Origin: DASSFG01 sp035547915
GTDB lineage: Bacteria > Planctomycetota > Planctomycetia > Pirellulales > JAICIG01
DNA: 61,387 nt
NCBI GenBank assembly: GCA_035547915.1
Contig: DASZTS010000048.1
Span: 1 to 61,387 of the forward strand
Reading direction: 5' to 3'
The notes below the pieces were generated by a model. The model was not told the origin of the DNA and did no database searches. It saw only the letters and a list, made by a program, of their open reading frames with translations. Position numbers and translations under genes: made by a program. Shown one piece after another: positions 17,834-24,103 of this stretch. Numbering within the stretch: the stretch's first letter is position 1; every line of letters begins with the position of its first letter.

Positions 17834-18041
17834 GGTGGCCTGCTTCAAGATAAGGCGCCTGTGAGTCGCTGCCGTCTCGACGACAGCAACCTGTTGGCTT
17901 GGAGGACCGGTTCCTCGGATGCGCCGCGCGCAGCGGCGCCGCATCAACCAAGGGGCGTTCCAAGAAACTCGGCCGTGCAACGATCGACGCGGGCGGCTGC
18001 CCCACCCGGACGTCCTCCGAAGGGCGTGCCACCACCGAACG
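17834..18041. terminator. Convergent gap with a strong hairpin
   Basis: Between two converging genes lies an inverted repeat, GATGCG at 17918-17923 and CGCATC at 17940-17945, with an inner CCGC/GCGG pair. It could stop transcription from both sides, but there is no T-tract, so an intrinsic terminator is not certain. Nothing else recognised. Confidence 0.4.
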
Positions 18042-19040
18042 TTAGTTCGTTGCCTCGGCGGAGGCCGAGGGCGTGTCGGCTGGGGGAGTCGCTTCGGCGG
18101 GCGGGGCGGCGGGCGGCATCGGCATGGCGATGGCTCGGGCGCGCGGGCCGTCCTTACCCCGTGGTGAGGGTGTGCGGCCGGCGCGGAGGCGACCGCCCAG
18201 TTCGGTGCTCAGATAGTCGAGTTGCACTTCGGTGCCCCGACCGTCGCCGTCGTCATCGAGCAGTGAATGCTCCGTGGCCAGCAATTCGCCGCTGGCGTAC
18301 TCCTGCGCCGTCTCGCGGGCCGACCAGAGGTAGACGTCGAACAGAGTCGGCCGGCTGTCGCCGTCGACGTCGAATTGGGCGAGCGGCGGAGGCGATGCCA
18401 AGGCGGTCGCCAGTTTTAGGGGGAAGATCGTCTCGTTCACCTCGGCATCGGCTTCGGTGGCCGAGATCACGACACGCCCCGCCGCCGAGAGCGGCTTGAC
18501 GAAGAAGCCGCTGGCGGGTGTCGTCACGAAGAACACCTGCTCGCGGCAGGCCACCTTCTGGAAGAGCCTGCCGAATTCGACCTGATTCATGTCCGGCCCA
18601 GGCAGATTGAGCCAACTGAAACGGCCGTCGAGGTGCGCATGACCGAGCACGAATACCCACAGCGCGCCGTCGGGCTTGAGCATGCCTTGGATCTCGTCCA
18701 CGACCTCCGCTAGTTTTTCGCGCGTAGCGGGGCCGCGGCTGGCATGCAGCGCCGGGCCGTCCTTGTCGGTGGTCTCGTCGCTGAACAAGACGGCCGTCTG
18801 TTGTGGTAAGAAATCGAGCCGTGTCGTGAGCGCCGTGTACAGCTTCTCGACCGTTTCTGCGAAGAGCTGGCGATGCTCCGGGTCGCCCGGCAAGCCGCAC
18901 ACGATCAACGCGTGCCTGTCTGCCGGTTGGATGGGCGCCGGCTCCTCGGCGAAGGGATCGTCCGCGGCGCGGGCGACGAAGGTCCCCCAGCAGCAGAGGG
19001 CGGCCAAGATACCGTAACGGCCGATTTTGCAGAGAGTCAT
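18042..19040 (-). CDS. Exported caspase/C13-like protein, catalytic Cys apparently absent
   Basis: A 332-residue protein with a signal peptide (GILAALCCWGTFVARAA). The body resembles the caspase/legumain (C13) fold: HALIVCGLPGD with expected first strand, ALWVFVLGHAHLDG with the His position (about 138-151), then VFFVTTPASGFFVKPL where an active enzyme would have a Cys-containing (A)C.SG motif. Here the position is occupied by small residues, so it is probably not a Cys peptidase. An EF-hand-like Asp-rich stretch (LLDDDGDGRGTE, about 270) follows, and the C-terminus is Ala/Pro-rich. It lies 85 bases after the M56/WD40 gene and is probably the third gene of the BlaI operon. Confidence 0.75.
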   Translation of the reverse strand: MTLCKIGRYGILAALCCWGTFVARAADDPFAEEPAPIQPADRHALIVCGLPGDPEHRQLFAETVEKLYTALTTRLDFLPQQTAVLFSDETTDKDGPALHASRGPATREKLAEVVDEIQGMLKPDGALWVFVLGHAHLDGRFSWLNLPGPDMNQVEFGRLFQKVACREQVFFVTTPASGFFVKPLSAAGRVVISATEADAEVNETIFPLKLATALASPPPLAQFDVDGDSRPTLFDVYLWSARETAQEYASGELLATEHSLLDDDGDGRGTEVQLDYLSTELGGRLRAGRTPSPRGKDGPRARAIAMPMPPAAPPAEATPPADTPSASAEATN

Positions 19041-19125
19041 TTGTCAGCTCGGGCGGTTCGTGGAGGAACGCAACGGAACGGCGTCGGCCGATTGCCTTCT
19101 GCGCCAGGCACGTTCAATGACCGTC

Positions 19126-21204
19126 TCAACGACCGGCGTCTTCGGCAAGCCGGTTCGCTTGCCAGCGCGGCAGCAGCGGACAATCGGTTGAAAAGGCCGC
19201 GGCGGATACTTTGTCTTTGCCGATCCAGAGACTCTCGACGGCGATGCCGGTCATCAGGTTCATCACGCGGGCATCGCCGCTCCAATCGGCGACGATCAGT
19301 TCGTCGTCGGCGAGCCACTCGAGGGCGCCCGTGGCCTGATCGATGGAGAACTCGCGGCTCACAATACCGCCCGCCGGTTGCCAGATGACGATCGAGGAGG
19401 AATCGTGGTCCGACCAATCGCCCACCGAGACCGCCAACCGGTCGCCTTCCTTCGACCATCGCAAACAACCGATCGGCGCATCCTGCCGGGGCAATCGGGC
19501 CACGGGCTCTTCTTCGATAACACTCCAAACAAGCACACTGCCGTCGGTGGCCCCCGCCGCCACTCGCTGGCCGTCGGGAGCGAAGGCCACCGAGGTGATC
19601 GCCGCGTCGCTCCCCTTGAAGACGGTTTTGTTCTCGCCGTTCTCACAGTCCCAGAGACGCACCACGCCCTCGTCGTCCTGCGCGGTCGCCAGCAGGCGAC
19701 TATCGGGCGAGTACGAGGCCGACAGAATTCGATAGAAACTCAGATTCAGAGGGTCGTCCCGCTCGACGTCGACGAGGGCCACGCGATGACCGGTGCGGGC
19801 TTCCAGCCTGTATCGTCCGTTGGGCGATACGGCCGTGGCATATAGCACCGGGCCGACACGCAGAGGGTCGCGCCGGACAAACCAGTTACCCTGTTTCGCC
19901 GTCTCGCCGGGGGCAGACGACACGGGCGCCTGGGCCTCGGGCGGCGGCTTGAGCATCACGGCAGGTTGTACGGGCAGGGTCGGCAGCATCGTTTCGTGTG
20001 TCGTGCTGCGAGCTTCGGCCTGTTTGGGCGCCGATCCGACGAAGGCCGGGCCGAGCGGCAGCACGACCGCCGCGGCGGCCAACACCGAGATCTTCGCGAG
20101 CCGAGAAGGCTGGATCGTCACGTCGCCGCACATGATGTTCGTCAACCGCGACCGCAAGAGCGGCGCGGCCCCCAGTCCGCAAGCCGCCGGTGGCAAGGCC
20201 CTCGTCGGCTCGCAGAGAAAATCGACCGTCGCCAGCAACGCCTCGGCATACGTGCGCGGCGACGCCGACTGGCGATCGACAACCCACGCGTCGCAGCATT
20301 CCTCTTCGACGGCTTCGATTTCGCGTCGCGCCCACCACACGAGCGGATGCCACCAATAGACGACCTGCGCGGCCAATTCCAGCACACGCACCAACCAATC
20401 GGCCCGCGCGTAATGCGAAAGTTCGTGCAGCAGCAAGGTATCGCAGGCGTCGTCGTCGATCCGTCGCACCAACTCCGTGGGGAACAACAAGCAAGCCGAT
20501 CGGCCCGCCCCCCAGAGCATCGGCGAAACGGCACTGTCGACGACCAGCACCCGGGGCGACGATCGCAAGCCGGCCTGTCTGGCCAAGCTGGCTACACGCT
20601 GGGAAAGATCGGTGTCTTCGTGGGCGACCTGCGCCAAGAACCGACGGAAGCGCCAGGTGCGTCGGGCCAGCCAGACAAGCGACAGAGCGCTACCGGTGAA
20701 CCACACGACCGAGAGAGCGAGGAGATAATTCGCCGGCGAAACGGAAGTCAACGCGGCCCACCAGCCGGCACGTGTCGGTGAAGAGCGGACGGCCATGGTC
20801 CCCGCCGCCGACGATGTGCCCGCCGACGTCGCGCCGACCGACGAGACCGAAGGAGTCACGGACTCCTGAGCAGCAGGCTCTCCGGAAGTCGTGCCGGCTT
20901 GGTTGGCGAGCACCGCATTGCCCGGCATCGACCTGCCCGGTTCCCGCCCGATCGATGCCGTTACAGAACCGACCTGGGTGACGGCGTTCGGGGTAACCTC
21001 GGCGAGCCAGCGGCGCGGCGCCGCCAGCCAATCACCCACCGGCGCCTGGGCCAAGGGGGGCGCGAAGAGCTTGCAGAGCACGACCACCCACAACAATCGC
21101 GTGAGTGCGGGTCTCTTGCAGCAACGGCCGACTCCCCACGCCGCGAACGCCAACAGACTGGCCAGCACCGCGTTGGTGAGACCGATCGCCATGAGCCACG
21201 TCAT
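19126..21204 (-). CDS. M56 (BlaR1-type) membrane peptidase with WD40 propeller
   Basis: A 692-residue protein. N-terminal membrane helices (about 3-25, 36-52 and 155-180) surround an M56 zinc-peptidase domain with LLHELSHYARADW (zinc ligands in HELSH, near residue 258) and the downstream Glu motif EVEEECCDAWVVD (written here from EAVEEECCDAW). A further hydrophobic helix (VLAAAAVVLPLG) leads outside the cytoplasm. Instead of the penicillin-binding sensor of BlaR1, residues about 440-690 form WD40-type repeats (AVSPNGRYRLEA, ASYSPDSRLLATA, SVAFAPDGQRVAAG, LRWSKEGDRLAVS). It follows the BlaI-type repressor by 161 bases and should be its activating protease. The ligand of the propeller is unknown. 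Confidence 0.88.
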   Translation of the reverse strand: MTWLMAIGLTNAVLASLLAFAAWGVGRCCKRPALTRLLWVVVLCKLFAPPLAQAPVGDWLAAPRRWLAEVTPNAVTQVGSVTASIGREPGRSMPGNAVLANQAGTTSGEPAAQESVTPSVSSVGATSAGTSSAAGTMAVRSSPTRAGWWAALTSVSPANYLLALSVVWFTGSALSLVWLARRTWRFRRFLAQVAHEDTDLSQRVASLARQAGLRSSPRVLVVDSAVSPMLWGAGRSACLLFPTELVRRIDDDACDTLLLHELSHYARADWLVRVLELAAQVVYWWHPLVWWARREIEAVEEECCDAWVVDRQSASPRTYAEALLATVDFLCEPTRALPPAACGLGAAPLLRSRLTNIMCGDVTIQPSRLAKISVLAAAAVVLPLGPAFVGSAPKQAEARSTTHETMLPTLPVQPAVMLKPPPEAQAPVSSAPGETAKQGNWFVRRDPLRVGPVLYATAVSPNGRYRLEARTGHRVALVDVERDDPLNLSFYRILSASYSPDSRLLATAQDDEGVVRLWDCENGENKTVFKGSDAAITSVAFAPDGQRVAAGATDGSVLVWSVIEEEPVARLPRQDAPIGCLRWSKEGDRLAVSVGDWSDHDSSSIVIWQPAGGIVSREFSIDQATGALEWLADDELIVADWSGDARVMNLMTGIAVESLWIGKDKVSAAAFSTDCPLLPRWQANRLAEDAGR

Positions 21205-21365
21205 GTTGAATCTCCCCGGCAGACTCTATGCCCGCGCGCCTCTCTGTTTCGTTGAGCACGCCCCTTTACTTCGTCGTCGCAACCGGGATCTTGGTCGACC
21301 GGCGGTTTGGCTGCCGTTCCGCCCCGATCACGAGCGAAATCGAACAACCGAGCGATCGTTTCGGT

Positions 21366-21773
21366 CTACTTCTTCTTGGCCGACTTTCCGCCCTTGGTAT
21401 CCAACTGGTCGAGCAGCTCGCGCAGGCTGCGGCGCTCGTCCGCCGACAGCCGGCCCGCTTTCACCAGGTGCATCAGCAGGGGCTGCACCGAGCCCTCGCA
21501 GAGCCGGTCGGCCGTCTGCTGCAGCTTACGGCCGATCAGTTCTCCGCGTTCGATGGCCGGCTCGAACGTATGTGGCCAGTTGTCGCGGTCGCGGCGGACG
21601 CACTTCTTGCCTTCCAGCCGCTCGAGCAACTTTTGTACGGTGGCATGCTGCGACGTGTTGCACCCGGCGTACAACTCCTCGGCGATTTCGCGGACCGTCG
21701 CCGACGATCTTCGCCAGAGCACTTCCAGGATCGCCAATTCGGCGTCGGTTACATCTTGGGGCGCACGCGCCAT
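21366..21773 (-). CDS. BlaI/MecI-type repressor (regulator of the AGACA regulon)
   Basis: A 135-residue winged-helix repressor of the BlaI/MecI/CopY family: VTDAELAILEVLWRRSSAT at the start, recognition helix region TSQHATVQKLLERLEGKK (about 39-56), wing VRRDRDNWPHTFEP, then a C-terminal dimerisation half. ATG 21773 gives the standard family length; the upstream ATG at 21821 would add non-conserved residues. Family members bind palindromic operators as dimers and are removed when the partner M56 protease is activated. Here the M56/WD40 gene is directly downstream and a divergent promoter with palindromic operators directly upstream, so autoregulation plus control of the divergent TPR gene is expected. 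Confidence 0.92.
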   Translation of the reverse strand: MARAPQDVTDAELAILEVLWRRSSATVREIAEELYAGCNTSQHATVQKLLERLEGKKCVRRDRDNWPHTFEPAIERGELIGRKLQQTADRLCEGSVQPLLMHLVKAGRLSADERRSLRELLDQLDTKGGKSAKKK

Positions 21774-21909
21774 GTCTGTGGATTCCTCATCAACTCCGCA
21801 ACGGTGAATTCCGAACGACAAACCACCCCGTGGTCCATCCGCGCCCGTCGACCTTGCACCACGATCCTACCTCCGCCCGATCGCTCTGACGGCCGCCGGC
21901 GATTTCGCC

Positions 21910-21938
21910 ATGCTAAAGACAACGTGTCTTAATGTCAA
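21910..21938 (-). promoter_or_regulatory. Promoter of the BlaI operon with operator 1 in the spacer
   Basis: On the minus strand TTGACA (21938-21933) and TAGCAT (21915-21910) are exactly 17 bases apart. The spacer contains the palindrome AAGACA-ACG-TGTCTT (21916-21930). A repressor bound there would block RNA polymerase. The transcript would start near 21903, leaving a leader of about 130 bases. The -35 box lies back-to-back with that of the divergent promoter, forming GTCAAGGCTTGAC (21934-21946). Confidence 0.8.
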
Positions 21939-21941
21939 GGC

Positions 21942-21970
21942 TTGACGAAAAAGACATTTCGTCTTACCAT
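21942..21970 (+). promoter_or_regulatory. Divergent promoter of the TPR gene with operator 2 in the spacer
   Basis: TTGACG (21942-21947) and TACCAT (21965-21970) are 17 bases apart. The spacer contains AAGACA-TTT-CGTCTT (21951-21965), nearly the same palindrome at nearly the same place as in the opposing promoter. Transcription would start near 21977. Confidence 0.75.
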
Positions 21971-21980
21971 TGGACCGCCA

Positions 21981-21995
21981 CAGACAATATGTCTT
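21981..21995. promoter_or_regulatory. Operator 3, downstream of the TPR-gene promoter
   Basis: CAGACA-ATA-TGTCTT; the inner AGACA/TGTCT arms are perfect. It covers the predicted start of the TPR transcript, 30 bases centre-to-centre from operator 2, which is 35 bases from operator 1. About three helical turns each would place repressor dimers on one face of the DNA. An ATG at 21989 lies inside this site, so it is unlikely to be the start codon of the TPR gene. Confidence 0.75.
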
Positions 21996-22075
21996 TGGCG
22001 AGGAGTGGGCAGGCCGCGGGCCTTATCTCCGCTTGCATCCCCCGACCGCATTCCCGCCGACGAGCAGCACGGGTC

Positions 22076-23602
22076 ATGCCGACCGACCACGACCAGGGCA
22101 ACGAGGCGGCGCTCGATCGTTACCGGTTGCACGCCGGCACATCGGTCTCGCTCTTCAGCCACGGCGGGACCGAATTGCGCAGCGAGCACCAGATCCGCGA
22201 CGCGGTGCTGGCCTGGCAGCAGGCCGTCCGTCTGCGGCCCGATTGGGCCGAAGGTCACCATATCTTGAGCGTCGCATTGCGACTGCAAGGACGCCTGGAC
22301 GAAGCACTGCTCCATTGCCGCGAGGCGGTGCGCTGGGCGCCGGACATGGCCGAAGCGCACAACAACCTGGGCAGCCTGCTGGAAGAGACCGGCCGCGTCG
22401 ACGAATCGATCGCCAGCTTGAACGAAGCCCTACGCCTGAACCCCAATTTTGCGCAGGCACACAGCAATTTGGGGATTGCGCTCTACCGCCAGCATCGCTA
22501 TCGCCAAGCGGCGGCCGCGTATCGCCGGGCCATCGCCCTCGAACCGACCATGGCCGAGGCCCACAATAATCTGGCGAGCGTGCTCCATGACCTCGGACAC
22601 GGCGAGGCGGCGCTGCGGCGCTTCGCCGAGGCCATACGATTGAAGCCGTACTATCGGCAACCACACTGGGGTCGCGCGCTCATCTGGTTGAGCCGTGGCG
22701 AATTCGAGCGCGGCTGGCCCGAGTTCGAGTGGCGACTCTCGCCCGCCGAGATGCGCCACTGCCGCCAGCCACGCTGGGACGGATCGGACCTCAGCGGTCG
22801 CACGATCTTGCTCGACGCCGAGCAGGGTCTCGGCGATACACTTCAATTCGTCCGCTACGGCTCCTTACTGCGACGCCGGGGAGCGAACGTTCTTCTCGCC
22901 TGCCAACCGCGGTTGGTGCGTCTGTTGGCCGGTTGTCCGGCGATCGATCGGGTCGTCAGCAAGGACGAAAGCGTGCCGCCGTTCGACGTCCATTGTCCGC
23001 TATTGAGCCTGCCGGGCATCTTCGGCACAACACTCGCCAACGTACCGGCCGGAACGCCCTATCTGTCGGCCGATCCTTCGCTGGTCGAGTGCTGGCGACG
23101 AGAATTGTCGCGCTTGCCCGGGTTCAAGATCGGCGTCGCCTGGCAGGGAAGCGCCTATCATCCGGGTGATCGACGGTCGATCCCGCTGGCCGAGTTCGCG
23201 CCGCTGGCGCAGGTGCCGGGCGTGACACTCGTGAGCCTGCAAAAGGGAACTGGCGGGGATCAACTGGCTGAGGCGCGACGGTTGTTCCCGATCGTCGACT
23301 TCGATGAGCTGGACGAGGGCGCAGGCCCGTTCATGGACACCGCGGCGCTCGCGCAGGGGCTCGATCTGGTCGTGAGCTGCGACTCGGCCATCTGCCATCT
23401 GGCCGGCGCGATGGGCAGGCCGGTATGGGCCGCCATCGCCGCGGCGCCCGATTGGCGCTGGCTCGTCGAACGCGAAGACAGCCCTTGGTATCCGACGCTG
23501 CGGTTGTTCCGGCAAGCGGAACCGGGCAGATGGAGCGATGTCTTTCTGCGCATCGCAGCCGCGGTGACCGCGCGGATCGCCGCGCTTTCAGGATCGCTGT
23601 GA
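22076..23602 (+). CDS. TPR protein with GT9/GT41-like C-terminal domain
   Basis: A 508-residue cytoplasmic protein. ATG 22076 (MPTDHDQGN) is chosen because the earlier ATGs (21932, 21989) overlap the promoter and operator 3. TPR repeats run from about 35 to 215 (AEGHHILSVALRLQGRLDEA, AEAHNNLGSLLEETGRVDES, AQAHSNLGIALYRQHRYRQA, AEAHNNLASVLHDLGHGEAA). Residues about 225-508 resemble the glycosyltransferase-9-like domain often joined to TPRs (LLDAEQGLGDTLQFVRY, FKIGVAWQGS, DTAALAQGLDLVVSCDSAICH, HLAGAMGRPVWA). It could move a sugar to a protein or lipid, or be a non-catalytic relative. Its promoter has BlaI-type operators, so it is probably induced with the neighbouring regulon. Confidence 0.85.
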   Translation: MPTDHDQGNEAALDRYRLHAGTSVSLFSHGGTELRSEHQIRDAVLAWQQAVRLRPDWAEGHHILSVALRLQGRLDEALLHCREAVRWAPDMAEAHNNLGSLLEETGRVDESIASLNEALRLNPNFAQAHSNLGIALYRQHRYRQAAAAYRRAIALEPTMAEAHNNLASVLHDLGHGEAALRRFAEAIRLKPYYRQPHWGRALIWLSRGEFERGWPEFEWRLSPAEMRHCRQPRWDGSDLSGRTILLDAEQGLGDTLQFVRYGSLLRRRGANVLLACQPRLVRLLAGCPAIDRVVSKDESVPPFDVHCPLLSLPGIFGTTLANVPAGTPYLSADPSLVECWRRELSRLPGFKIGVAWQGSAYHPGDRRSIPLAEFAPLAQVPGVTLVSLQKGTGGDQLAEARRLFPIVDFDELDEGAGPFMDTAALAQGLDLVVSCDSAICHLAGAMGRPVWAAIAAAPDWRWLVEREDSPWYPTLRLFRQAEPGRWSDVFLRIAAAVTARIAALSGSL

Positions 23603-23631
23603 CGCGCTAAGAATTTCGAGTGGTTGTGCTC

Positions 23632-23677
23632 TTGACGACTTTATGATTTCCAGTAAGCTTATAACACTAAGTTTAGT
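23632..23677 (+). promoter_or_regulatory. Candidate promoter/operator of the second BlaI gene
   Basis: TTGACG (23632-23637) and TAAGCT (23654-23659) are 16 bases apart in an AT-rich pocket just before the second repressor gene. The inverted repeat ACTAA-GT-TTAGT (23666-23677) lies at the expected transcript start. It differs from the AGACA/TGTCT sites, which suggests that the two repressors use different operators. Pattern match only. Confidence 0.45.
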
Positions 23678-23707
23678 TTACCAAGCAAACCAACCCCGGC
23701 TGCGAAG

Positions 23708-24094
23708 ATGACGCCGACCGAACGCGAGCTCGATCTGTTGCACGTGCTATGGAAGCGCGGCGAGGCCACCGTCCGCGAAGTCTATGAGGAACTCCGCGAA
23801 CGGTTGCCGATCGTGCAAAACACCGTGCAGGCGCTGTTGCGCACGATGGAAGAGAAGGGGCTCGTACAACATCGCCTGGACGGTCGGACGTTCGTCTATC
23901 GGCCCGTCTATCAGCGCCAGCAGACCGCGCAGCACCTCGCCGGCCAACTGCTGGAACGGGCCTTCGGCGGCGCCGTTGACCAGCTCGTGCAAAGCGTGCT
24001 CGAAGCGCGCCAACCGACCCGCCAAGAGTTGGAGAAGCTGGAGCAACTGATCGCCCAGGCGAAGGCCGCCCAGAAGAAACCGACCAAGAAATAG
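23708..24094 (+). CDS. BlaI/MecI-type repressor (second pair)
   Basis: A 128-residue winged-helix repressor of the same family as the one at 21366: MTPTERELDLLHVLWKRGEA at the start, TVREVYEELRERLP, recognition segment IVQNTVQALLRTMEEKGLV (about 36-54), wing HRLDGRTFVYRPV and a helical dimerisation tail that ends in a Lys-rich run. Ten bases separate it from the M56 gene, which has AGGAG before its ATG, so the pair forms a two-gene operon. Compared with the first repressor the recognition helix differs, in line with a different operator. It would be inactivated by the downstream protease. Confidence 0.92.
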   Translation: MTPTERELDLLHVLWKRGEATVREVYEELRERLPIVQNTVQALLRTMEEKGLVQHRLDGRTFVYRPVYQRQQTAQHLAGQLLERAFGGAVDQLVQSVLEARQPTRQELEKLEQLIAQAKAAQKKPTKK

Positions 24095-24103
24095 GAGCCT
24101 GCC

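Noticed and set aside
21932..22075. Longer N-terminus of the TPR protein (starts at 21932 or 21989)
   Set aside because: The first start lies upstream of the predicted transcript start and the second inside operator 3; the added residues show no TPR pattern.
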